This document shows, piece by piece, positions 24,361-31,601 of a stretch of 64,000 bases of DNA (position 1 is the stretch's first letter; each line of letters opens with the position of its first letter). The stretch comes from Actinomyces viscosus (GTDB lineage: Bacteria > Actinomycetota > Actinomycetes > Actinomycetales > Actinomycetaceae). The notes below the pieces were generated by a model that was not told the origin of the DNA, searched no databases, and saw only the letters and a list, made by a program, of their open reading frames with translations. The stretch lies in assembly GCF_900637975.1 (NCBI RefSeq), contig NZ_LR134477.1, positions 1,488,001 to 1,552,000 of the forward strand, written 5' to 3'. A program made the translations under genes and the position numbers.

Positions 24361-24669
24361 ATGTCAGCCGACACGTCCGCCGATTCTCCGTCGGACACAC
24401 AACCCGGCAACCCACCTGACCTCACTGCCCAGGACCCGGAGCGCTACATCGCAACCGTCAGGCTCGGTCCCAAGTCGCAGATCGTCATCCCCAAGGAGGT
24501 CCGGGAGATCTTCAATCTCGCCCCGGGGGACAATCTGCTCCTCCTGGCGGACCGCACCCAGGGCATCGCCCTGGTCAACCCGGCCGACTACGCCGACGTC
24601 GTCGCCGCCGCCTTCGACGCGGCGGCCCCCAAGGCCAGCGGCACAGCGGCGCCCAGGGCCACGGCGTAG
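24361..24669 (+). CDS. AbrB/MazE-type (SpoVT-AbrB domain) regulator
   Basis: A 102-residue protein with an acidic disordered N-terminus of about 35 residues and a swapped-hairpin AbrB DNA-binding domain: IATVRLGPKSQIVIPKEVRE, FNLAPGDNLLLLADRTQGIA, LVNPADYADV. Such proteins are either transition-state-like regulators or antitoxins. No toxin gene follows; the next gene is the convergent ABC permease 45 bases away. The ATG at 24361 has GGAAAGGGA upstream; the in-frame extension to 24295 is rejected. Convergent placement beside an ABC-2 type exporter operon is a recurrent association, but a functional link is not shown. Confidence 0.82.
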   Translation: MSADTSADSPSDTQPGNPPDLTAQDPERYIATVRLGPKSQIVIPKEVREIFNLAPGDNLLLLADRTQGIALVNPADYADVVAAAFDAAAPKASGTAAPRATA

Positions 24670-24714
24670 TCACCGCGCCCCGAGCGCCGAGGTACCGGGC
24701 TCCTTCACCCCCGG

Positions 24715-25530
24715 TCAGCGCAAGCAGGTGTGCCGCTCGATCGCGCGCACCGCCCACCAGACCAGGACCGCAGCCAGGACCGGCGCCGCCACGACGGAGC
24801 CGATTCCCACCAGGTGCGGGTCCTGGCCCGTTCGGGCGGCCTCGATGAACTGCGGGAGCATCATGCGCCCCACGATCCGCCCGCTGGCCAGATCCAGCGA
24901 CAGCGGCAGCAGCACCGTGGCGACCAGGCCCACAACCTGGTTGACCGCGTAGAGGATGACCAGGCCGACTGCCGGCGCCCCGAAGCCGAGCCGGTTCCAG
25001 CGCCCCTGCCCGCCAATGCTCATCACCGCTGCGACCTCGATAATCGTCACAACGACGCCCTCAACGACGGTCAGCCCGTAGAACACGACCATGCCGGTTC
25101 CCACCGTGCTGATCATCTGACGCACCGGTTCGAGGAGCTGCCCGAGCGTGGCACCGACCAGGTGCGCGTAGGCGGCGAACCAACCGATGGCGAGGAGCGT
25201 CGCCACCGCCGCAGACACCAGCACCGCGATCACGGCGTACAGCGTCTTGGCGGCGAGTATCACGCGTCCTTTGACCGGCAGGCTCATGGTGAGGTAGCCG
25301 CGCGCACCGTACATGGATGCCCAGTACTCGATGCCGACCTGGACGCTCACGACGCCGGGCATGGCCACGAGCGCCACGAACGCGCCGGCCAGCAGCATCG
25401 AGGAGACCACGGGAAGCTCGAGCAGGCTCAGGAGTATGAATCCGGCGGCGATGACCGCCACGATCCCCACGACTCCGGCGTTGCGCCGAGCCTGGGTCCG
25501 AACCTCCTCGATGAACAGCGTGGTGAACAT
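24715..25530 (-). CDS. ABC-2 type transporter permease
   Basis: A 271-residue integral membrane protein with six predicted hydrophobic segments, including GVVGIVAVIAAGFILLSLLE near the N-terminus and VGLVILYAVNQVVGLVATVL toward the C-terminus. It shares one base with the stop of the ATPase gene (TGATG), so it is translationally coupled and should form the membrane channel of that exporter. The PVKGRVILAAKTLYAV segment is typical of YtrC/YtrD-like permeases beside YtrA regulators. Substrate is unknown; in relatives such systems respond to cell-wall antibiotics. Confidence 0.85.
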   Translation of the reverse strand: MFTTLFIEEVRTQARRNAGVVGIVAVIAAGFILLSLLELPVVSSMLLAGAFVALVAMPGVVSVQVGIEYWASMYGARGYLTMSLPVKGRVILAAKTLYAVIAVLVSAAVATLLAIGWFAAYAHLVGATLGQLLEPVRQMISTVGTGMVVFYGLTVVEGVVVTIIEVAAVMSIGGQGRWNRLGFGAPAVGLVILYAVNQVVGLVATVLLPLSLDLASGRIVGRMMLPQFIEAARTGQDPHLVGIGSVVAAPVLAAVLVWWAVRAIERHTCLR

Positions 25531-26276
25531 CAGTGGTACTCCTTCCTGAACAGGGCGTCCAGGCTCATACCGCGGTCCTGGCGCAGGTCGTCGGCGTCAC
25601 CCGCCAGCAGCAGGCGGCCGTCCTTGAGGAAGACGGCGGAGTCGATGATGGGCTCGACGTCGGCGATGAGGTGGGTGGAGATGAGCATGAGCGCCTCGGG
25701 ATCGAAGTCCCGCAGGATGCCGCTGAGGATGACGTCACGGGCTGCGGGGTCGACCCCGGAGATCGGCTCGTCGAGGAGGTAGACGCGGGCCCGGCGCGAC
25801 ATGGCCAGGCTGATGCGCAGCTTCTCGCCCATGCCCTTGCTCATCTCCTTGAGGGTGCGGTCGGTCGGCAGGTTGAAGAAGCGCACGAGCTCGGCGGCCT
25901 TGTCGGCGTCGAAGTCGGCGAAGAAGCGCCGGTACTGGGCGATGGCCGCCGGGGCGGTCAGGTTGGAGGCCAGGAAGCTCGCGTCGGGCAGGAAGGAGAC
26001 GAGAGCCTTGGACTCGGATCCGGGGGCATGTCCGGCGATACGGACCTGCCCGTCGTAGTCGGCCAGGACCCCGGCCAGGATCTTGAGCAGGGTGGTCTTG
26101 CCCGAGCCGTTGGAGCCCATGAGGCCGATGATCCGCCCGGGCGGGAGCTCGAGGCTCAGCCCGTCCAGCGCAGGTCGGCCCCGGTAGGTCTTGGTGAGGT
26201 TCTCGACGACGACCAGCAGGTCGGCGCCGTCGAGGGAGGGGATGGTGGTGGGTCTGTTGAGGGTTTGTGCGCTCAT
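25530..26276 (-). CDS. ABC transporter ATP-binding protein (YtrB-like)
   Basis: A 248-residue ATPase. Walker A is MGSNGSGKTTLLK (about 53-65), Q-loop region LVSFLPDASFLASN, signature KEMSKGMGEKLRISLAM (a degenerate but recognisable form, typical for YtrB/CcmA-like subfamilies), Walker B RVYLLDEPISGVD (about 166-178) and H-loop ISTHLIADVE. The ATG at 26276 overlaps the GntR stop by four bases (ATGA), and the permease follows with one shared base, so the three genes form one operon. An in-frame extension of 15 residues into gntR is rejected. Confidence 0.92.
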   Translation of the reverse strand: MSAQTLNRPTTIPSLDGADLLVVVENLTKTYRGRPALDGLSLELPPGRIIGLMGSNGSGKTTLLKILAGVLADYDGQVRIAGHAPGSESKALVSFLPDASFLASNLTAPAAIAQYRRFFADFDADKAAELVRFFNLPTDRTLKEMSKGMGEKLRISLAMSRRARVYLLDEPISGVDPAARDVILSGILRDFDPEALMLISTHLIADVEPIIDSAVFLKDGRLLLAGDADDLRQDRGMSLDALFRKEYH

Positions 26277-26668
26277 GACGCGTCTCCTGTGGTCTGGCGG
26301 CCCTGTCGGTCCGGGGCCCACCAGCGCTCGGTCAGGAGCGCGGTGGTCTGGTCCAGGTCCATGCCGATGGCGGTGAGGGTGTCGATGTAGGCGTCCGTGG
26401 CCCCGGAGGCCAGGTCCCGACGCACGGAGTCAATGGCGCTCTCCTTCGTGGTGACGAAGCGCCCGGCAGTGCGCTCCGTCGCGGTGAGCCCCTCACCGTC
26501 CAGCGCACCCAGGGCGCGCTGGACGGTGTTGGGGTTGACTCCGGTGCCCGCAGCGAGCTCGCGCACGCTGGGGACCTTGGTGCCCGGGGGCCACTGACCG
26601 GAGACGATCCGGCGGCGGAAGTCGTCGGCCAGCTGGACCCAGATCGGGCGCGAGTCGTCGAGATCCAT
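26273..26668 (-). CDS. GntR-family regulator, YtrA subfamily
   Basis: A 131-residue regulator with a winged helix (PIWVQLADDFRRRIVSGQWP, then PSVRELAAGTGVNPNTVQRA, then TERTAGRFVT) and only a short C-terminal dimerisation helix, the hallmark of the YtrA subgroup. It heads the operon with the ABC ATPase and permease and most likely represses it. A palindrome CTGTATTA-N6-TAATACAG lies 67 bases upstream of its start and is the natural operator candidate. Ligand unknown. Confidence 0.9.
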   Translation of the reverse strand: MDLDDSRPIWVQLADDFRRRIVSGQWPPGTKVPSVRELAAGTGVNPNTVQRALGALDGEGLTATERTAGRFVTTKESAIDSVRRDLASGATDAYIDTLTAIGMDLDQTTALLTERWWAPDRQGRQTTGDAS

Positions 26669-26734
26669 GACTCTCCTGGTGCTCGGGGACGGGTACTGCT
26701 CATGAGCGCAGCACAGGCGACCTCGTCAGACCGT

Positions 26735-26756
26735 CTGTATTACTGCACTAATACAG
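26735..26756 (-). promoter_or_regulatory. Operator candidate of the GntR/YtrA-type ABC operon
   Basis: Perfect inverted repeat CTGTATTA (26735-26742), six bases, TAATACAG (26749-26756), in an otherwise GC-rich stretch upstream of the gntR start. The wider intergenic region 26669-26994 (326 bp) becomes AT-rich at 26840-26950, likely the promoter zone of the beta-propeller gene; no ORF is supported in it. Confidence 0.55.
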
Positions 26757-27035
26757 TGACACAGACCGGCGACGGCGTCAAGCCGGAACATCCGGACACT
26801 CACGCCGCCCCACCCGGACGCGGACGCACACATCACAGGAATGCACAGGAATGACAGACAGTCTCCAAATCGGAGAGCAAACGGAATAAGTATTCTCGCG
26901 GGAATAACCGAACGAATAGTCGCGCGAATATCTACCAGTTGATCGATCATCTATTTCGCCTTTCGGCCGGCCTGTTTCCTTCTACGCTGTGCCCATGTCT
27001 CCGTCTCCCGAATCTCAGTCTCCCGAAACTCCATC

Positions 27036-27125
27036 CCCCTCTTCCGCGTCTCCCTCGCCCGAATGTACAGGAGCAACCTCTCTCCTTCCCTGAGGTCCCC
27101 TCTTCCGCGTCTCCCTCGCCCGAAT
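27036..27125 (+). repeat. 29-bp direct repeat with 61-bp period that breaks the reading frame
   Basis: The 29 bases at 27036-27064 recur exactly at 27097-27125. Each codes for a Ser/Pro segment (SSASPSPE). The period, 61 bp, is not divisible by three. The ATG at 26995 opens a Ser/Pro-rich frame (MSPSPESQSPETPSPSSASP) that hits a TGA at 27091-27093 when both copies are present, but continues into the long downstream frame when one period is removed. Confidence 0.85.
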
Positions 27126-27169
27126 ACCCATCACCCACCGTGCCACCCGCCGGGTTCGACCCCACCCCC

Positions 27170-29413
27170 ATGGCACCGTCGTCACCCGAACGCCCCCGAC
27201 GGGGGCGCCTGGTGATCCTCAGCGTCGTCCTCGCCCTGGTCCTCGCACTGGGCGGCGGAGGCCTGTGGGCACTGACCCGCGACTCCGATCCGCTCTCACT
27301 GGTCAAGGCCCCGATCCTCAAGGCCCAGCAGGACCTGTCCAACCTCGGCAAGGAGCCCACGGCAGCACCCTTCGACTCCAGCGGCACAACGGCGATCGTC
27401 AACCAGCAGCTGACGATCCTGCGGGTGATCGCGGACCGCCGGGAGACCCTGGTGGCTCTGAGCGCGAGCCCCTCGGCCTCCCACGCCGCCTGGCAGGTTC
27501 CCGTCCCCGACGAGCTGGCGGGCCAGAGCCTCAACTGCAAGATGAGCACCAAGTCCCTCGACTGCGGAGAGCGGATCAGCATCGACCTGGCCTCCGGCAT
27601 CAACAGCCCCGCCAAGCCGTCCACGGTCTCCGCCGCCGCCACCACAACCTCCCCTTCACAGGAGCCGGGGCAGCAGGAGCCGAGCGGCTCCAGCACGTCG
27701 GCCGATGACTCGACCTCGTCGACGGCGCCATCCCCCGCCTCCTCCCCCGAGTCCTCTCCGCAGACCTCCGCCACCGCATCAGACTCCTCACCCGCCCCCT
27801 CATCGCCTGACGGCTCCACGACGGCTTCCCCGGCCGCCTCCGCCGCACCATCGGCATCGGATTCCCCGGCCCCGGCATCAGCACCCACCTCGGTGCGTCT
27901 GAGCGAGGCGCCCTCCGACGACGTGCCGCTGTCCGTCAGCAAGGACGGTGCCGTGAGCGTCAACCAGGACAAGGTCTCCGGCCTGAGCCTCGACGGCTCC
28001 AAGCCGGTGTGGGCGGCCCGCGTCGAGGCGCCCCGCAAGGTCGTCGGCGTCAACCTGCCGTCAAGCCGTGAGGTCTGGGTCGTCAGTGACGGCGTCACCA
28101 TGGCGGCCCTCGACGGAGGCACCGTGCTGTGGTCGAGCAAGCTGCCCGACGGCGCAGGCGCGCTCAACGGTCTGGGCACTGAGACACCGCCGCGCTGGCA
28201 GATGAGCAAGGGCGCCATCGTCATGGCCCACCCCGACTCGCTGCGCGCCCTCGACCCGATCGACGGCGCCACGATCTGGCAGGTCTCCACCCCGGTGACC
28301 TCATGGGCGGCCGGGGACGGCTACGTCGTGGTCTTCAACGGCTCGACGACGTCGGTCCTGGCCTTCGACTCCGGCTCGAGCTCAACCCGAGCCACGACGC
28401 TGCCGACCTCAGCCCCCACCTCCGCGGACACGCCCGACCTGAAGACGCTGGAGAACGCGAGCCTCGACGTGCCGGGCATCTGCGCGGAGGCCTTCAGCGG
28501 AGGAGGCCGAGGCGTGACGAGGGCTGACATGGTCAAGCAGGCCCCTGAGAAGACGACGGTCACCTTCTCCGACGGCAAGGCCGCCGGCACCGCCAGAGGC
28601 AACGGCGTGGGGGTCAGCGCGTCGAACACGATCTCCATGAAGGCGGCGCAACAGGGCCTGTTCGGCAGCACGCCGGTCATGGTCACCGTCCTGGACTGCA
28701 ACGCGGACAATCCCACCTACGGGTTCGATGTTCTTGCCGCTTACAACGCCGACAAGGAGATGGTCGGCTCACTCGTCATGGACGCCGAGACCAACGAGAT
28801 CGGCTACGTGTCCGCCCCGCACATGGAGAACCTGCGCGTCGTCGGCGGCACCATCGTCTTCGATGAGCCGCAGCTGCGGATCTCCGGCGACGAGTCATGC
28901 GTGACCTGCGGCGGCAGCGCCTCGGCCACGGTCACCGCGCAGTGGGACGGAGACTCCCTGGAGCTGTTCGACGTCGTCTACCACCTGCCGACCCAGGACA
29001 TCCATCGCCCGTCACTGGCCACGGTCCAGGGCGTCTACAACGCTCTGGCCGCCAAGGAGGACAGCAGGGTTGCCAACCAGGTCGACCCCGCAGTGCTCTC
29101 GTCCCTGGATCAGCCCGCCGGGGCGAAGCAAGCGGGCGACGCCACGCTGCGCACCGCCTTCCTGCCCGGGAAGGGCAAGGTGGTCACCTGTCTGCTGGCC
29201 GGCTCCAAGGACTCCTCGGGCGCCTCAATGGCCTTGACACAGGATCTGCCTCTGGGCTCGATCGTCTGCCCGATCACCTCAGATGATCCTTCCAAGCCCT
29301 GGATGCAGCCCACCCCCATGTACTCCGCTCAGGCCGAGTACGGTTCCTGGCTGGTGCTCACCTCGGACGAGGAGGGTTTCACGATCACCGATATCGGGCA
29401 CAAGACCAACTGA
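27170..29413 (+). CDS. Membrane-anchored PQQ-type beta-propeller protein
   Basis: From ATG 27170 a 747-residue protein: a basic N-terminus, one membrane helix (LVILSVVLALVLALGGGGLW, about 14-33), an extracytoplasmic domain, a long Ser/Thr/Pro/Ala linker (about 145-245), and a region with PQQ/BamB-like propeller repeats (MAALDGGTVLWSSKLPDG; LRALDPIDGATIWQVSTPV), then a Cys-containing C-terminal domain. The natural start seems to be ATG 26995, but the repeat at 27036-27125 puts it out of frame; with one repeat period lost the protein would be 785 residues. A TTG at 26939 is also in frame, without a ribosome binding site. No partner gene is linked. Function unknown; surface protein likely. Confidence 0.7.
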   Translation: MAPSSPERPRRGRLVILSVVLALVLALGGGGLWALTRDSDPLSLVKAPILKAQQDLSNLGKEPTAAPFDSSGTTAIVNQQLTILRVIADRRETLVALSASPSASHAAWQVPVPDELAGQSLNCKMSTKSLDCGERISIDLASGINSPAKPSTVSAAATTTSPSQEPGQQEPSGSSTSADDSTSSTAPSPASSPESSPQTSATASDSSPAPSSPDGSTTASPAASAAPSASDSPAPASAPTSVRLSEAPSDDVPLSVSKDGAVSVNQDKVSGLSLDGSKPVWAARVEAPRKVVGVNLPSSREVWVVSDGVTMAALDGGTVLWSSKLPDGAGALNGLGTETPPRWQMSKGAIVMAHPDSLRALDPIDGATIWQVSTPVTSWAAGDGYVVVFNGSTTSVLAFDSGSSSTRATTLPTSAPTSADTPDLKTLENASLDVPGICAEAFSGGGRGVTRADMVKQAPEKTTVTFSDGKAAGTARGNGVGVSASNTISMKAAQQGLFGSTPVMVTVLDCNADNPTYGFDVLAAYNADKEMVGSLVMDAETNEIGYVSAPHMENLRVVGGTIVFDEPQLRISGDESCVTCGGSASATVTAQWDGDSLELFDVVYHLPTQDIHRPSLATVQGVYNALAAKEDSRVANQVDPAVLSSLDQPAGAKQAGDATLRTAFLPGKGKVVTCLLAGSKDSSGASMALTQDLPLGSIVCPITSDDPSKPWMQPTPMYSAQAEYGSWLVLTSDEEGFTITDIGHKTN

Positions 29414-29443
29414 CTCGGCCCGATACTGCCTGAAACGGCACGA

Positions 29444-29486
29444 ATGGTGGGGGCGCACCGTCAGATCGACGGTGCGCCCCCACCAT
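29444..29486. terminator. Bidirectional terminator between beta-propeller gene and etfA
   Basis: A perfect 19-bp stem (29444-29462 with 29468-29486) and a five-base loop, lying between two convergent genes (stops at 29413 and 29504). It can terminate both. Confidence 0.85.
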
Positions 29487-29503
29487 GTCGTTGGAGAAGC
29501 TTC

Positions 29504-30502
29504 TCAGCCGCGCAGCCTGGCGAGCTCCTCGACGAGCTGGGGCACGACGTCGGTGACGTCGCCGACGACGCCGAAGTCGGCCATCTCGAAGATAGGGGCC
29601 TCGGAGTCGTCGCAGACGGCCACGACGGTGCCGGCCCCCTGGATGCCACTGGTGTGGTGGACAGCGCCTGAGACGCCGAGGCCGATGTACAGGCGCGGGG
29701 AGATGGTCTCGCCGGTCTGGCCGATCTGGGCGCTGCGCTCGATCCAGCCCTCGTCGCAGGCCACGCGGGTGGCTCCGACGGCGGCATCCAGCGGCTCGGC
29801 CAGGGAGCGGACCAGGTCGAAGTCCCCATCCACCCCACGACCGCCCACGACGACGGTACGGGCCTCGCTCAGGGCCGGACCGGCCGCGACGGAGGTGGCC
29901 TCGCGCGAGACGAGACGCACGGCAGCGGCCTCGGCACTGACGGGCACCTGGAGAGGCTCGGCCGCGAGCACCGGGCCGTCAGCCGCGGCGACCTCGGCGA
30001 TGCCGGGGCGCACGGCGATGATCGGGGTACTGCCTCCCGAGCCGACTGAGGCGGTGGTGGACCAGGAGCCGGACAGGACCAGCTTGGAGGCGCGCAGCGT
30101 GGCGCTATCCCCGGCGCCGGTGACCTCCAGGGCGGTGGCGTCGGAGACGCAGGCCGAGCCGAGCAGGACGGCGGCCCGTCCGGCGAGCTCCTTGCCGCGG
30201 TAGTCGGAGACGACCAGGACAGCAGCCGGCTGGACCGCGCCGACGGCCGCGACGACGGCGTCGGCCGCGGTGGCCGGCAGGTGGGCGGACTCGCCCAGGT
30301 CGGCGGCAAGCAGACGGGTGGCGCCCGCAGCGGCCAGGGCCGCGGTGGCCGGATCACCCAGGGGCTGGAGGGCCAGGGCGACAACGTCGCCGCTGGTCAG
30401 ACCTCGGGCGGCGGTGAGCAGCTCCAGGCTGGGTCCGGTGGGTGCGGGGGCCGCCTCGGCGGTCTCAAGGTCGATCAGGACGAGGATGGGGGCGTCGAGC
30501 AT
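29504..30502 (-). CDS. etfA: Electron transfer flavoprotein, alpha subunit
   Basis: A 332-residue EtfA, partner of EtfB in a cytoplasmic FAD-containing heterodimer that takes electrons from acyl-CoA or related dehydrogenases. The C-terminal FAD domain has the signature PRLYIGLGVSGAVHHTSGIQ (about 266-285) followed by AGTVVAVCDDSEAPIFEMAD. The N-terminal half matches the EtfA alpha/beta fold. The gene lies 104 bp after etfB on the same strand; that gap holds no obvious terminator, so they are co-transcribed. No fixC/fixX or ETF dehydrogenase is in view. Confidence 0.95.
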   Translation of the reverse strand: MLDAPILVLIDLETAEAAPAPTGPSLELLTAARGLTSGDVVALALQPLGDPATAALAAAGATRLLAADLGESAHLPATAADAVVAAVGAVQPAAVLVVSDYRGKELAGRAAVLLGSACVSDATALEVTGAGDSATLRASKLVLSGSWSTTASVGSGGSTPIIAVRPGIAEVAAADGPVLAAEPLQVPVSAEAAAVRLVSREATSVAAGPALSEARTVVVGGRGVDGDFDLVRSLAEPLDAAVGATRVACDEGWIERSAQIGQTGETISPRLYIGLGVSGAVHHTSGIQGAGTVVAVCDDSEAPIFEMADFGVVGDVTDVVPQLVEELARLRG

Positions 30503-30606
30503 GGGAATCAGCTTCTTTCGCAGGTGGTGTGAGGCGGGTGAGGCGGCACCGCGGGCTCAGGCGTCCCTCGCTGAGGGGTGACGGCCTGCGGCGGCTCGGC
30601 TCACCG

Positions 30607-31365
30607 TCAGACGAGCTTGTTCTCCACGAGCCAGGCGGCGAGCTCGCGGCCCGCCTCACCGGCGTCGGTGCGGATGATGCCGGCCTCGCGGGCGGGCCGG
30701 GCCTCGTCGTCGACGACGCTCACGGCAGGGTCGGCGACCTGGAGGTCCAGCTCGGAGGCGTCCCAGAAGTCGACGGGCTTCTTCTTCGCGGCGCGCATGG
30801 CGGCGAAGTTGGGGTAGCGGGGCTCGTTGGCCTGGTCGGTGACGCTGACCAGGGCGGGCAGGGGGGCGCTGACGACCTCACGGACGGTGCCCACGGTGCG
30901 GGTGACGGTGACAGCGCCGCCGTCGACCTCGAACTGGTTGGCCAGCGTGAGGGCCGGCAGGTGCAGGGCGGCGGCCAGCGCGCCAGGCAGCATCGAGGTC
31001 AGGGAGTCCAGGGAGGCCATACCGGTGACGACCAGGTCGACCTCACCGATGCGCTCGATAGCGGCGGCCAGGACCCGGGCGGTCGTGACGACGTCGGCGC
31101 CGGCCAGGGCGTCGTCGGCGACGACGATCCCGGAGTCGGCCCCCATCTGGAGGGCTCGGCGCACCCCGTCCTCGGAGTCCTCGGGCCCCATGGTCAGGGC
31201 GATGACCTCGCCGTCGGCCTCCTCGGCCAGGGAGACGGCAGCCTCGACGCCGTTCTCGTCGAGCTCGTTGAGGACGTCCTCCTCGCCTCGCACGAGCCGG
31301 CCGCCCTCGAGGCGGCGCTCGGACTGCACGTCGGGAACGTGCTTGATGCAGACCACGATTCTCAT
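30607..31365 (-). CDS. etfB: Electron transfer flavoprotein, beta subunit
   Basis: A 252-residue EtfB that binds AMP and pairs with EtfA. It begins MRIVVCIKHVPDVQSERRLE, shows NELDENGVEAAVSLAEE, the nucleotide region ALTMGPEDSEDGVRRALQMG, and the ETF-beta signature around VTDQANEPRYPNFAAMRAAK with KKKPVDFW. ATG 31365 fits the family start; a longer in-frame version to 31416 adds Cys-rich residues with no counterpart. It is divergent from glgX across 236 bp and is the first gene of etfBA. Confidence 0.95.
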   Translation of the reverse strand: MRIVVCIKHVPDVQSERRLEGGRLVRGEEDVLNELDENGVEAAVSLAEEADGEVIALTMGPEDSEDGVRRALQMGADSGIVVADDALAGADVVTTARVLAAAIERIGEVDLVVTGMASLDSLTSMLPGALAAALHLPALTLANQFEVDGGAVTVTRTVGTVREVVSAPLPALVSVTDQANEPRYPNFAAMRAAKKKPVDFWDASELDLQVADPAVSVVDDEARPAREAGIIRTDAGEAGRELAAWLVENKLV

Positions 31366-31532
31366 GCGCTCAAGGGTGCCATAACAGCAGCATCTCACCA
31401 CTGAGCGCTGAGTCACCCTGACACCGCGTCAGGGCCCGGATCGCACCGGAGCGGACACGCCCGCGAGGCGCCCGCATGATGACGACAGGATGACGCCGGC
31501 GCATCACGGTGACGGATAAACGCGACGCGGCG

Positions 31533-31555
31533 CACTCGCACGAGTGAGACCTCAC
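31533..31555. promoter_or_regulatory. Overlapping palindromes upstream of glgX
   Basis: CACTCG-CA-CGAGTG (31533-31546) overlaps GTGAG-AC-CTCAC (31544-31555). They lie 47-69 bases before the chosen glgX start within the 236-bp divergent region shared with etfB. Possible operator(s); no regulator is assigned. Confidence 0.4.
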
Positions 31556-31601
31556 TGCCCCTCAAGTGGTAGCGACCTGCGGGCGCCAGGACAATGGACC
31601 C

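Noticed and set aside
24361..26668. Toxin-antitoxin system formed by the AbrB-like gene and its neighbour
   Set aside because: The neighbour is an ABC permease on the opposite strand, not a toxin.
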